Part shown: positions 53,706-62,572 of the stretch, one piece after another
Numbering within the stretch: position 1 is the stretch's first letter
Layout: each line of letters starts with the position of its first letter
Assembly (NCBI RefSeq): GCF_018069865.1
Contig: NZ_JAGQDG010000004.1
Coordinates: 372,001 to 436,000 of the forward strand
Direction of reading: 5' to 3'
Source of the DNA: Ideonella paludis
Lineage (GTDB): Bacteria; Pseudomonadota; Gammaproteobacteria; Burkholderiales; Burkholderiaceae_C
Length of the DNA stretch: 64,000 nt
The notes under the pieces: generated by a model
What the model was told of the DNA's origin: nothing
Databases searched by the model: none
What the model saw: only the letters and a program-made list of their open reading frames with translations
Translations under genes and position numbers: made by a program

Positions 53706-54194
53706 CTACGGGCGCAAGCCTTGAGCAGATTGGGTGGCCCGCTGCGCATCCACGGAGGTGATACGCCTGGGCGGGTCTGCGGGCAGCGTCTCCACAAAGC
53801 TGCGGATGGCCCAAACCTCGTCCCGCGTGAGTACATCCTTCCAGGGCGGCATATGCACCACGCCCGCCCTTACCTTGCCCTCGTTGACCGAGCGCAGAAA
53901 GTAACGATCCACGTCGGCGGTGCAATCGGCTTTCAGGCTCGGCTCCTTGAGACGGCGGCAAAAGCCATCCATGCGCCGCAAGTCCGGGGCTTCAGCCTGT
54001 GGGGTGGTGGCATTGAGGCCATGGCACTCGGCGCAGTGCTGGTTGTAGAGCGTCAAGCCTGACGCCACAGCCCCAGACTGCCCGCGAAGAGTGTTGGTCT
54101 CTTGCGCCAGGAGCGGCCCGGTTGCCACGAGAAGCATCAGCGAGCCCAAGGACAAAATGCGACGCTGTTGACGGAGAAGTGGCTGCATCACCAA
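53706..54194 (-). CDS. Cytochrome c, periplasmic
   Basis: A 162-residue c-type cytochrome. The signal peptide (LSLGSLMLLVATGPLLAQET) is followed by one haem motif, CAECHGL, in a class-I fold with the axial Met probably in VVHMPPWKD. It overlaps the pentapeptide gene by seven bases. Gene order (dehydrogenase, pentapeptide protein, cytochrome) suggests it accepts electrons from the PQQ alcohol dehydrogenase, like cytochrome c550 in pseudomonads. Confidence 0.9.
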   Translation of the reverse strand: MVMQPLLRQQRRILSLGSLMLLVATGPLLAQETNTLRGQSGAVASGLTLYNQHCAECHGLNATTPQAEAPDLRRMDGFCRRLKEPSLKADCTADVDRYFLRSVNEGKVRAGVVHMPPWKDVLTRDEVWAIRSFVETLPADPPRRITSVDAQRATQSAQGLRP

Positions 54195-54811
54195 TCCTTA
54201 GGGCAAGCTTTACAGCCTTGCAAGTTGGCATCCGGAAAGATGGTGTAGCGCAGATGTGCACCGTCCATGTCGGCGTTCAATAGATTACTGCCCACAAACT
54301 TGGCCTCTTGCAACTCGGCGTTGATGAGTTGGGTGCCCACAAACCACACCAAGTTCAAGCGTGCGGCTTCCAAGCTTGCGCCGGTCAAGTCCGCACCCGA
54401 CAGGTCGGCACGGAACATCCGAGCCTGGGCCAAGTTGGCGCCCACCAGGCGGGCGTTCTTGAAAGACGCCCCCGGCGCGTTCAAGGCATAGGCCTGCACC
54501 GCCGTCAGGTCCGCGCCATCCAGCACCGCACCTGCCAAGTTGGCACTGCGCAAGTTGGCGCGGGCCAGCTTGGCCCCGCTGAAGTTGACACCGCGCAGGT
54601 CCTTGCCGACCAGGTCGGCATGCCGCAGGTCTGCACCTGGGCAGTGCGCGTAGGGCCAGAGCTTGCAGCCGTTGATGACCGTCACCTCGGGTGGGCTGGC
54701 CGGGCCTGCAGGCTGCGCCCCAGCGGGCGCAAGCCCGCCCAGCGCAGCGCACAGCGCCAACCCACGCCAGGCACCAGCCAGCCCGGTGGGGCGTGCCGGT
54801 GCGTGCATCAC
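54188..54811 (-). CDS. Exported pentapeptide-repeat protein
   Basis: A 207-residue protein with a signal peptide (GLALCAALGGLAPAGAQPA) and about 20 pentapeptide repeats of the A(D/N)LXX type from ADLRHADLVGKDLRGVNFSG to ANLQGCKACPKDW. These make a right-handed quadrilateral beta-helix. A Cys near the N-terminus (VINGCKLWPYAHC) and two at the end may form disulfides. It is translationally coupled to the dehydrogenase gene (four-base overlap) and to the cytochrome gene. From memory, a similar neighbour occurs in the Pseudomonas exa/ped clusters. Its function there is not clear to me. Confidence 0.85.
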   Translation of the reverse strand: MMHAPARPTGLAGAWRGLALCAALGGLAPAGAQPAGPASPPEVTVINGCKLWPYAHCPGADLRHADLVGKDLRGVNFSGAKLARANLRSANLAGAVLDGADLTAVQAYALNAPGASFKNARLVGANLAQARMFRADLSGADLTGASLEAARLNLVWFVGTQLINAELQEAKFVGSNLLNADMDGAHLRYTIFPDANLQGCKACPKDW

Positions 54812-56691
54812 TTGGACGCGACCTTGGTGGCCTTGGGCAACTTGAAGACCCAGTAGCTACCGCCTTGCGTCACCTGTTTGGTCAAGTCGGCCATGTCGCC
54901 GCCCCACAGCGGCACGGCGCCGCCATAGCCCGAGGACAAGCCAATGTACTGCTCACCATCTTGCTCCCAGGTGATGGGCACCGACACCACCCCAGAGCCG
55001 GTTTGGAACTTCCACAGCTCCTTGCCGTTCTTGGCGTCAAACACCTTGACGAAGCCATCGGAGGTGCCTGTGACCAACAATCCACCGGCGGTGGTCATGG
55101 TGCCGGCCCACAGCGGGAACTTCTCCTTCTGCTCCCAAGCGATCTTGCCGGTCTTGGGGTCGATAGCGCGCAAGATACCGACATGGTCGTCATACAGGCG
55201 CTTGATGCGGAATCCTTGACCAAGGTAAGCGGAGCCCGCCTTGTAGGTCAGGTTTTCGGTCCAGTAATCCATGGCCCAGTGGTTGCCAGGGATGTAGAAC
55301 AGGCCGGTGTCCGGGCTGTAGGACATGGGCATCCAGTTCGTGCCGCCCAAGAATGGCGGCGAGACAAACACTGCCTTGCCCTTGTCTTGCCCGGCTTGCG
55401 GCTGGGGTGGGCGGTTGCCGGTTTCAATAGGCCGGCCCGTCTTCAGGTCAAATCCCTTGGCCCAGGTGATGCCGTCCACAAACGGCCAGGCATTGATCAG
55501 CGAGGTGGGCTTGTTGGGGTAGCCAGCGCCGGTGGCGAGCTTGCTGCGGTCCGTCACAAAGAAGAAGCCGTTGCGGTCAGCATGGGCGCTGGCCTTGACG
55601 GTTTTGCCGTCTTTGTCCTTGTACTCAAACAGCACCACCGAGTTATTGCCGGAGAAGTCCCAAGCATCGTTGGGGGTGTGCTGGTAGAAGCCCTTCAACT
55701 CACCCGTGGTGGCGTCCACGTAAGCTTGACCTGAAGTGAACAAGCTGTCCCAGTTTTGGGGGTCGTCACCTTCCTTGGTGCGCTTCCAGGTGTTCCAGGG
55801 TGCGGGGTTGCCGGCACCAATCACGATGGTGTTGGTCTCTGCATCGAAAGCGGCAGACTGCCAAGGCGCGCCGCCGCCGTGGCTCCAAGCCTCCACCAGG
55901 TTTCCGTCTTTGTCGCGCGGCCAACTCGGCGCCCGGGCATCACCCGTGGTCGTGCCGGGCTTCCCATCCAAGCGGCCGGTGTGGCCTTCCACCAAGGGAC
56001 GGGCCCAGACTTCGGCGCCAGTGTCCGGGTCGCGCGCAAAGAGCCAACCCACCACACCGAACTCATCACCCGATGAGCCGTGGATCAGCAGCACACGGCC
56101 ATTCTTCTCTTTGACGATGGTGGGCGCACCGGTCATGGTGTAGCCAATCTTGTGGTCGCCAAACTTTTCGTTCCAGACGACTTTGCCCGTGGCACGGTCA
56201 AGCGCCACGATGCGTGCATCCAAAGTGCCAAAGAAGACCTTGTCACCATAAATGGCAGGGCCACGGTTCACTACGTCGCAGCAGGGGCGGATGTCATCAG
56301 GCAAGCGGTGCTCGTACATCCAGAGTTGCTTGCCAGTCTTGGCGTCCAGCGCATGGAAGCGAGAGTAGGAGCTGGTCACATAGATCACGCCGTCGTGCAC
56401 CAGGGCTTGCGCCTCTTGGCCACGCTGCTTTTCGCCGCCGAAGGAGAAGCTCCACGCGGGCACGAGTTGATCCACATTCTTGGTGTTGATTTGGCGCAGC
56501 GTGCTGTGGCGTTGGGTCTTGAGGCCCAAGCCATAGTTCAGCACGTCTTTGCCAGTCTTGTCGTCGTTGGCAATGTCTTCCCAGGTGACGTTCTTAACGG
56601 CAAAAGCCGAGGTACTGGCAGCACCAAGTGCCACTAGCGCGGCTGCAGCCAAAGCATGAAGGGGGCGAGCGGATGAGGCATTGAAAGGCAT
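54808..56691 (-). CDS. PQQ-dependent methanol/ethanol-type alcohol dehydrogenase
   Basis: A 627-residue periplasmic quinoprotein, eight-bladed propeller. Signal peptide to AFAVK. The adjacent-Cys ring appears in DDIRPCCDVVNRG, and PQQ-docking tryptophan motifs recur (WSHGGGAPWQ, TNWMPMSYSPDTGLFYIPGN). The catalytic Asp is in NDAWDFSGNNSVV. Two residues after it stands Ser, not the Asp that marks lanthanide-dependent enzymes such as PedH and XoxF, so this is probably the calcium type. It oxidises primary alcohols to aldehydes and passes electrons to a cytochrome. No pqq synthesis genes are near. It is divergent from its likely regulator genes. Confidence 0.93.
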   Translation of the reverse strand: MPFNASSARPLHALAAAALVALGAASTSAFAVKNVTWEDIANDDKTGKDVLNYGLGLKTQRHSTLRQINTKNVDQLVPAWSFSFGGEKQRGQEAQALVHDGVIYVTSSYSRFHALDAKTGKQLWMYEHRLPDDIRPCCDVVNRGPAIYGDKVFFGTLDARIVALDRATGKVVWNEKFGDHKIGYTMTGAPTIVKEKNGRVLLIHGSSGDEFGVVGWLFARDPDTGAEVWARPLVEGHTGRLDGKPGTTTGDARAPSWPRDKDGNLVEAWSHGGGAPWQSAAFDAETNTIVIGAGNPAPWNTWKRTKEGDDPQNWDSLFTSGQAYVDATTGELKGFYQHTPNDAWDFSGNNSVVLFEYKDKDGKTVKASAHADRNGFFFVTDRSKLATGAGYPNKPTSLINAWPFVDGITWAKGFDLKTGRPIETGNRPPQPQAGQDKGKAVFVSPPFLGGTNWMPMSYSPDTGLFYIPGNHWAMDYWTENLTYKAGSAYLGQGFRIKRLYDDHVGILRAIDPKTGKIAWEQKEKFPLWAGTMTTAGGLLVTGTSDGFVKVFDAKNGKELWKFQTGSGVVSVPITWEQDGEQYIGLSSGYGGAVPLWGGDMADLTKQVTQGGSYWVFKLPKATKVASK

Positions 56692-56768
56692 GGATGTCTC
56701 CTTGTTGTGGGTGCAGGCAGTCTAGAAATTCAGGGGCTTGGCGTCTCGGGATCGAGTCCCCTGCAAGA

Positions 56769-56783
56769 CGGGAAGCATTCCCG
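56769..56783. promoter_or_regulatory. Inverted repeat in the dehydrogenase/response-regulator spacer
   Basis: CGGGAAGCATTCCCG is a palindrome (6-bp arms, three-base loop) in the 159-base divergent spacer, about 78 bases from the dehydrogenase start. It could be a binding site for the LuxR-type regulator. A CCTTTTT tail follows it on the plus strand, so a weak terminator is an alternative. Confidence 0.4.
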
Positions 56784-56850
56784 CCTTTTTGAGCCGCTTG
56801 GGGCGTGCTTCTTGCTTGCCTAAGGCGCGCAACCAAGACGGAGACAGCCT

Positions 56851-57486
56851 GTGATTCGAGTGCTACTGTTAGACGACTACGCCGTGGTGCGCGCGGGCTA
56901 CCGCTTGCTCATTGAGGCTGAACCCGACATGCAAGTGGTGGCCGAGGCTGCCAACTCTGCGCAGGCCTGTGAGGCCCTTCGAGAGCAGACCGTGGATGTC
57001 GCGGTGATCGACCTTAGCCTCAAGGGCGACAGCGGCTTCGAGGCCATGCGGCGCCTGCGCGAACGCGACCCGCACATCAAGATGCTGGTCTTCACGATGC
57101 ATGCGCAGGAGAGCTTTGTGCAGCAGGCCCTGCGGGCGGGCGCCACAGGCTACCTCACCAAAGACAGTGACCCCCACGAAATGGTGCATGCCATTCGGGA
57201 TGTGGCCTTTGGGCGCCGGATCTGCTCTAGCGATGTGGCCGAGATCCTGCTGCACGACGCCGCCAAGCAAGGCCAAAACACGCCGCTGCAAAAGCTCACA
57301 CCGCGAGAGTTCGATGTGCTTCGCCTGGCCACCGGCGGGCAGGCCACGGACGAGATCGCTAGCGCCCTGCACATCAGCGAGAAAACGGTGTTCAACACCA
57401 TGTCCCTGGTGCGCCAAAAGTTGGACATGCGCAGTGACTTCAAACTGCTGCGTCTCGCGCTGGAACAGGGTTTGGTACAGATCTGA
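56851..57486 (+). CDS. LuxR/NarL-family response regulator
   Basis: A 211-residue response regulator. The receiver has the acidic pair LLLDDYAVVR, the phospho-acceptor in VAVIDLSLKGDSGFEA and the lysine of GYLTKDSDP. The C-terminal LuxR helix-turn-helix reads LTPREFDVLRLATGGQATDE followed by IASALHISEKTV. GTG at 56851 has GGAG upstream. The gene is divergent from the PQQ dehydrogenase and 10 bases upstream of its kinase gene, as in the EraRS/ExaDE-type regulation of ethanol oxidation in Pseudomonas. It probably activates the dehydrogenase operon. Confidence 0.92.
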   Translation: MIRVLLLDDYAVVRAGYRLLIEAEPDMQVVAEAANSAQACEALREQTVDVAVIDLSLKGDSGFEAMRRLRERDPHIKMLVFTMHAQESFVQQALRAGATGYLTKDSDPHEMVHAIRDVAFGRRICSSDVAEILLHDAAKQGQNTPLQKLTPREFDVLRLATGGQATDEIASALHISEKTVFNTMSLVRQKLDMRSDFKLLRLALEQGLVQI

Positions 57487-57495
57487 GGGTTTCCC

Positions 57496-58962
57496 ATGAA
57501 AGGTGACTTGCCCTGGGATCTCCCGCGCCTGGTGATGCGCCGATCTTCGCTGGTGGGAGCCATCGCGCTGGCGCTGGCCTTGGCATTAGGCGTGGCACGC
57601 ACCAATGAGGCCGTGGAAGAGGAAGTCGCTGCGGCCACCACCTTGGCCGAATTGGTAGCGCACTTGGCCAGCCTGGCTCAGTTGGATGAAGACGCTGCCA
57701 TCAGCACCTTGAAGCGCATAGAGTCTGAGGAGCCGCTGCGCCACCTTCAGGTGAACATCACCACCGCCGAAGGACGCCAGATTTTCGCTTCCGGTGCCGA
57801 GACGCCCAAGATCTTGAGACGTCTGGCCCACTGGCATCGAGAGGTCTTCGACCCGCCCGAACACAATGCCGTGAGCTGGCCCATTGCGCGGCAGCAGGGC
57901 AGGCCGTGGACGGTGACCGTGCGAGCCAGCACCGAAGGCGAGTTGCACGAGGCCGCGCAAGACATGGCCAGCTCCTGTCTCATCATGCTGGCCTGCATTA
58001 CAGGCCTTTTGGCCGTCATGCGTTGGAATCTCCTGCTCGCCTTCAAGCCACTGTCTGGCCTTCTAGACGCCATCAGGGCTATCGAGCACGAGAACCTACA
58101 GCCTGTTCAAGCCCTGCCCAAGATGCCGGTCCGGGAGCTGGAGTCCATTGCTGCCGCGCTGCGACACCTAGCGCTGGCCTTGGAGAGCGCCGAGGCGGCA
58201 CGCCGCACCCTGAGCCAAAGGATTCACACCCTCCAAGAGGAAGAGCGCGCTCATCTGGCACGAGAGTTACATGACGAACTTGGGCAGCGCTTGACGACGC
58301 TGCGCTTCAACACGGCTTGGCTCAGCAAAGCACTGGTGAATCAGCCCGAAGCTCTGGCGGTGGTGTCTGGCATGGCTGACCGCTGCACAGAGATACAGCT
58401 AGATGTCAGGCACTTGTTGGACCGCCTGCGTCCCTTGGGAGAAAAGTCCCATGATGGCGCTGACGCTGCGCTGCGCAGCGAGCAGCTCATGGAGATGCTT
58501 AGCGAGCTGATCGGCAGTTGGCAGCGCACGCAGAAGGGTGTGCATTTCAAATTCGATCACATCGGCCTTTCCCCAAGCACCTTGCTGCCTCGTGAGGTGG
58601 CACTGGCCGTATACCGACTGAGCCAAGAGGCCCTGACCAACGCCGCCAAGCACGCCCACGCCGGCGAGGTGAGCTTGCGACTGAGCCTGACACCACCCCA
58701 GGATGAACGCCAGCGAGACGCGGCGACCCTGCACTGGGTGGTGGAGGACGACGGCCAAGGCCTCGATCAGCCCGATGCCGCCAAGCAGCGCGGTAACGGC
58801 TTGGTCGGCATGCAAGAGCGCGTGTGGTCGCTGGCCGGCCAGTGGCTGATGCACCCTGGTTCAAATGGCAAAGGGCTGGTGCTGGAAGCACACCTGCCAT
58901 TGCCAAGCCGCAGGGACATCCTCACTTCAGGTGCTGGCCCAGAAAACCCAGCACCTTGCTGA
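57496..58962 (+). CDS. NarX-type sensor histidine kinase
   Basis: A 488-residue membrane kinase with HisKA_3 architecture. There are two membrane helices (VGAIALALALALGVART near residue 25 and SSCLIMLACITGLLAVM near residue 165) with a ~130-residue periplasmic sensor between. A HAMP-like linker follows, then the H-box EEERAHLARELHDELGQRLT and an ATPase domain (EALTNAAKHAHAGEVSLRL, DDGQGLD, GNGLVGMQERVWSLAGQ). It pairs with the regulator upstream. Its last 41 bases overlap the convergent esterase gene. Confidence 0.92.
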   Translation: MKGDLPWDLPRLVMRRSSLVGAIALALALALGVARTNEAVEEEVAAATTLAELVAHLASLAQLDEDAAISTLKRIESEEPLRHLQVNITTAEGRQIFASGAETPKILRRLAHWHREVFDPPEHNAVSWPIARQQGRPWTVTVRASTEGELHEAAQDMASSCLIMLACITGLLAVMRWNLLLAFKPLSGLLDAIRAIEHENLQPVQALPKMPVRELESIAAALRHLALALESAEAARRTLSQRIHTLQEEERAHLARELHDELGQRLTTLRFNTAWLSKALVNQPEALAVVSGMADRCTEIQLDVRHLLDRLRPLGEKSHDGADAALRSEQLMEMLSELIGSWQRTQKGVHFKFDHIGLSPSTLLPREVALAVYRLSQEALTNAAKHAHAGEVSLRLSLTPPQDERQRDAATLHWVVEDDGQGLDQPDAAKQRGNGLVGMQERVWSLAGQWLMHPGSNGKGLVLEAHLPLPSRRDILTSGAGPENPAPC

Positions 58963-59899
58963 GGTTGGCCGCACTGCCAAACTGCGGCCCGCCGTGGCCG
59001 GCGCCTTCGAGCTTTTCAACGCTGACCTTGGCCTCGCCCAGCACCGCCTTCAAGGCGGCGTGGAAGTTCAGGCTTTGGGTGTAGGGAATCAGCGGGTCGG
59101 CGCTGCCCACTTGGATGAAGAAAGGCGGGTCTTGCGCGTCGATGTAAGTGGCTGGGTTGGAGCGTTGCACCAGCGCCAAGTGGGCGGGGCTGTTGGCGTC
59201 CACCCCCAGGTAGGCCGACTCATTGTCAACGTTGTAGTGGGCCGCAAAGCCCAGGGCCCGGCCCTCGCTGACCATGGTGGCGAAGTTGATGGGGCCAAAC
59301 CAATCCACCACGGCCTGCACCCGAGAGGACACCCCCAGGTGCGCGCCCTCGGTGCCCTCCAGCTCTGCCACGCCGCCTGAGGTGCCTAGCATTGCGGCCA
59401 GGTGGCCACCGGCTGACGCGCCCCAAACGCCGATCTTGCTGGGCTGGATGCGGTAGTCGCTGGCCCGGGCCCGCAGAAAGCGCACTGCGGCCTTGGCGTC
59501 GTGCACCGCTGCGGGGAAGGTGGCCTCGCCACTCAAGCGGTAGTTGATGGCCACGGCCACATAGCCTTGGGCCACCAAGGCGGCGGCATTGGCGGCGTCC
59601 ATGGCTTTGTCACCCCGCTTGAAAGCGCCGCCATGGATGAGCACCACCGCCGGAAACGGCCCCGCCCCGGCCGGCATGTAGATGTCCATCTTTTGCGCGG
59701 CAGAGCGGCTGGCGTAGGCCACATCGCGCAGCGTTTGTGCTGGCGCATCTGCGGGCACCGCCCCTGCGGCCGACGCCGTGGGGGGGGCCGTGCTGGCGTT
59801 GGGGCTGGTGCAGCCTGGCAAAGCCATGCCCAGCCCAAGCACTGCGGCGCAGAGCCCGGCCCATGTAGCAGCGCTGCGCTGCATCGAAGGTGTTGTCAT
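58922..59899 (-). CDS. Alpha/beta-hydrolase lipoprotein, esterase (BD-FAE/HSL type)
   Basis: A 325-residue esterase/lipase. The N-terminal signal ends at a lipobox (GLGMALPGCTS). The oxyanion hole is VLIHGGAFKRGDKAMDAANA, the nucleophile elbow is GVWGASAGGHLAAMLG, the catalytic Asp is probably in VGSADPLIPY and the His in GAGHGGPQFG. The HGG motif places it in the hormone-sensitive-lipase group. ATG at 59899 follows AAAGGA. A MITE-like element starts 18 bases upstream of the ATG, so its promoter lies within or beyond the repeat. Confidence 0.92.
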   Translation of the reverse strand: MTTPSMQRSAATWAGLCAAVLGLGMALPGCTSPNASTAPPTASAAGAVPADAPAQTLRDVAYASRSAAQKMDIYMPAGAGPFPAVVLIHGGAFKRGDKAMDAANAAALVAQGYVAVAINYRLSGEATFPAAVHDAKAAVRFLRARASDYRIQPSKIGVWGASAGGHLAAMLGTSGGVAELEGTEGAHLGVSSRVQAVVDWFGPINFATMVSEGRALGFAAHYNVDNESAYLGVDANSPAHLALVQRSNPATYIDAQDPPFFIQVGSADPLIPYTQSLNFHAALKAVLGEAKVSVEKLEGAGHGGPQFGSAANLSKVLGFLGQHLK

Positions 59900-59917
59900 G
59901 TCGTGAATCCTTTCCTA

Positions 59918-60182
59918 GGGCCTGTTAACACTACGGCAAGGGGACGCGTTGTGAGTCAAAAAGAGCGCAGGCAAGGCGCAAACCGCAGCCGGGCTGCCCG
60001 CCCGGCGAGGATTTGCAACGCCGCATGCGCCCTTTTTGGTCACAACCCGAAGGGAAGCGGCGGATTGGGACGCCCCTCGTCGTTGCAACGCTTGCCCGCA
60101 CATGAGTGCGGGCGGCGCATTGCGCCTAGATGGGCGCCCCAATTCGTCGCTTCGCGCCCCTTGCCGTAGTGTTAACAGGCCC
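59918..60182. repeat. MITE-like structured repeat, copy C (265 bp)
   Basis: Same length as copy A at 1745-2009, with the same terminal inverted repeats. TA flanks the left end and TG the right. I count about 15 substitutions from copy A. Most lie in loops or keep pairing: in the inner arm, T in copy A pairs with A, while copy C has C paired with G. One neighbouring pair is broken. It sits 18 bases from the esterase start and 21 bases after the HupE stop. Confidence 0.85.
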
Positions 60183-60203
60183 TGCCGACATTGTCCGGCC
60201 CCC

Positions 60204-61358
60204 TCAGGCCAGACGCTGCACCAACCACACCAAGGCCATCAGCAAGGTGCCCACTGCCAACACTTGGCGAGCCAGCGTGGCACGCGGGTGGCTGCTGCGG
60301 CACAGCAGCAGCGCCACGGGCGCCATCAGCACCAGGGCCAGCACCTGGGCCAGCTCCAGGCCCAAATTGAAGGCCAGGGTGGCCGACAGGACCTGCTGGG
60401 TGTCGAGCTGCAATGCCGCCAGCCCTTCTGCAAAGGCGCTGCCATGAATGGCCCCGAACACGGTGACCAAGAGCAGCTCGCGGCCTGGGAACAAGGGCTT
60501 GAGGGCGTGCAGGGCACACAGCGCCACCGTGGCGGCAATCAAGGCCTCCACCAGCGGGCCGGCCGGGGGCAGCCAGTGCAGGGCCACGGCCATCAAGGCC
60601 AGGCTGTGCCCCAGCGTGAAGGCGCTCACCCGCCACAACATGGCCTGCCACACCGCGCGCTGGGTGGGCGCCGCTTGCCAGTGCCCCGCCTGCACGCTGA
60701 GCCCTGCGGTCAGCCACAGCGTGGCCAAGAACAGCAGATGGTCGGCCCCTTCCATCAAATGCCAGAAGCCCTGCTGAGCCAGGCTGATGGCGGCCGCCCA
60801 GGGCGTGGGCGGGCTGCGGTGCACGTCCAGCCACAGCGGTGTGTGGGTTAGGCTGCCCAAAAGACGCGGCGCATGCGGCAGGTCCCCGCGCTCCCAGTCT
60901 TGCGTCAGGGTGAAGACCGCCACGTGGGTCGCCACCTCGCGGGTGATGAGCTCATAGTGCAGTCGCACGGACTCCGCTGGCCCACCGCCCGCTGGGCGCA
61001 GTTGCCAACGCAGCAGCCACTCATTGGTGCCGGGCTCCGGCGGCAAGACCTCGTTGCCCACGATGGCCCAGGGTTGGCCGTCATGCCCCACCGCACGCAG
61101 GCGCCCCTCGGCATAGCCACGCACGGCCGCCACCGTCAGGGCCGCGGGCAGCTCGGCCGGGGCTTGCTGCGCGGCCTGCGCCAAGGCCAGCATCAGCCGG
61201 TCCTCGGGCACGCGGGCTTGCACCTGCCAGTGCTGCGGCAGCACCTGCACCGACACCTGCGACTGCGGCATGTCATGGGCCTGCACCCCCAGCGCGAGGC
61301 ACAGCCAGAGCCACACCCCACACCACCCTCTGCGCCACGGCGAGCCCATCGTCAACAC
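60204..61358 (-). CDS. HupE/UreJ-family membrane protein
   Basis: A 384-residue protein. After a signal peptide (LWLCLALGVQAHD) comes an exported domain of about 180 residues. The C-terminal HupE/UreJ_2 membrane domain follows, with the conserved GADHLLFLATLWLTAG, FTLGHSLALMAVAL and FGAIHGSAFAEGLA, His/Asp-rich helix positions thought to bind metal. HupE-type proteins are linked to nickel or other metal uptake. The gene starts six bases after the DUF3500 gene, forming an operon. Confidence 0.88.
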   Translation of the reverse strand: MLTMGSPWRRGWCGVWLWLCLALGVQAHDMPQSQVSVQVLPQHWQVQARVPEDRLMLALAQAAQQAPAELPAALTVAAVRGYAEGRLRAVGHDGQPWAIVGNEVLPPEPGTNEWLLRWQLRPAGGGPAESVRLHYELITREVATHVAVFTLTQDWERGDLPHAPRLLGSLTHTPLWLDVHRSPPTPWAAAISLAQQGFWHLMEGADHLLFLATLWLTAGLSVQAGHWQAAPTQRAVWQAMLWRVSAFTLGHSLALMAVALHWLPPAGPLVEALIAATVALCALHALKPLFPGRELLLVTVFGAIHGSAFAEGLAALQLDTQQVLSATLAFNLGLELAQVLALVLMAPVALLLCRSSHPRATLARQVLAVGTLLMALVWLVQRLA

Positions 61359-61364
61359 CCCGCT

Positions 61365-62480
61365 TTAGAACGTGAACAAGCCACCATAGTCGAGCTGCTT
61401 GTCGCGCCAGACGCTGTGGTAATGGTTTTGTGAGCGGATGACGATGCCACCTTGCACCGAGAACTCGATCCAGGCGCTGGGCCCGTCAATGCGCACATAA
61501 GAGCCGCGCGTGGCCAGGTCGGTGTATCCGGCCCAGGCAATGCGGGTGTCGGCCAGGGCGGCGTCGGTGACATAGGCTTCGGGCTGGCCGGTCTTCACAT
61601 CGGCCGCATAGCTGAGGATGGCGGCCTTGACCAAGGCTTGCTGATCGGCGCTGAGCTGGCTGACCTGCAGGCCCTCACGCACGGTGGGGAACTTGCCGTC
61701 TTGCTGCGGGCGCACCAGCAGGTCGTCATAGGCTTGCGCCAGCTTGGCGCTGGCCAGTTGGGTGGCATCCAGGCCACCCAGCATGGCCAGCAGGGCATTG
61801 CGGCGGCTGGCCATGGGGGCGTGGTCCACGCCGTTGGCACTCCAGGCGGTGGGCTCCACGGCCACAAACATGGGCGTGGCGCTCAGCACCTTGCCCGACA
61901 CCGTGATGTGGTGGGTGTAGTGGTGGCCGGTGAACTGCAAGATCCACGACGAGGTGGTGCTGGGCGAGCCCAGGAAGGCGATGTAGTAGAGGTCTTCGCC
62001 ATAGCCGCTGGTCAAGCCGCCCAGGTAGGCGTCGGCCGCGCGCAGCTCGTCCATGGTGGTTTGGCCTTGGGCCGTCAGGGACGCGCGCAGCAGGGCCAAG
62101 GCCGCTGTCTTGGCGGTGGCGTCCAGGCTGCTCAGGGGCAGGCCGCTGCGCGCCACCATGCCCACCGGCAGGTTGGACCAGCGCTGCGTGGCATTGCTGG
62201 CCGAGAGCGCCACCACCACACTGCTTTGTTGGGTGGTCGAGAGGGTGGCCAAAAAGTTGTTGGCCAAGCAGGTGAGTTGCGCGGCTTGCTCGGTCTGCAC
62301 GCTGCAATCGCTGGCCACTGGCGGCGTGGTGGGCGTGGTCGGCGTGGTGGGTGTGGTGCCCGAGGCGTCGGTGCCGCTGCTGGCGTCGCTGCCGCCGCCG
62401 CAGGCCACCAACAAGGCCAGGGTGGCGGCGGCCACCGCGCTGAGCAGGGCGGCGCGGCGTGGGATGGATGAATGAAGCAT
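61365..62480 (-). CDS. DUF3500-domain lipoprotein
   Basis: A 371-residue exported protein. The lipobox is in LALLVACGGG; a Thr/Pro tract follows (repeated TTP), then the DUF3500 domain. Typical segments are GLPLSSLDATAKTAALALLR, LYYIAFLGSPSTTSSWILQF, GHHYTHHITVSG and the C-terminal SQNHYHSVWRD. The His-rich pattern suggests a metal site. ATG at 62480 has GAAGGAG upstream. It is operon partner of the HupE-type gene, a combination that suggests joint work on a metal. Confidence 0.85.
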   Translation of the reverse strand: MLHSSIPRRAALLSAVAAATLALLVACGGGSDASSGTDASGTTPTTPTTPTTPPVASDCSVQTEQAAQLTCLANNFLATLSTTQQSSVVVALSASNATQRWSNLPVGMVARSGLPLSSLDATAKTAALALLRASLTAQGQTTMDELRAADAYLGGLTSGYGEDLYYIAFLGSPSTTSSWILQFTGHHYTHHITVSGKVLSATPMFVAVEPTAWSANGVDHAPMASRRNALLAMLGGLDATQLASAKLAQAYDDLLVRPQQDGKFPTVREGLQVSQLSADQQALVKAAILSYAADVKTGQPEAYVTDAALADTRIAWAGYTDLATRGSYVRIDGPSAWIEFSVQGGIVIRSQNHYHSVWRDKQLDYGGLFTF

Positions 62481-62572
62481 GGGGTTCTCCTTCGGGCTGA
62501 TCACAAGCCCTGAATGAGGGCCACAGCCGCCATGCTGGGCCCACCCCGTGAAGCCTTGCTGTCTGAATTACA

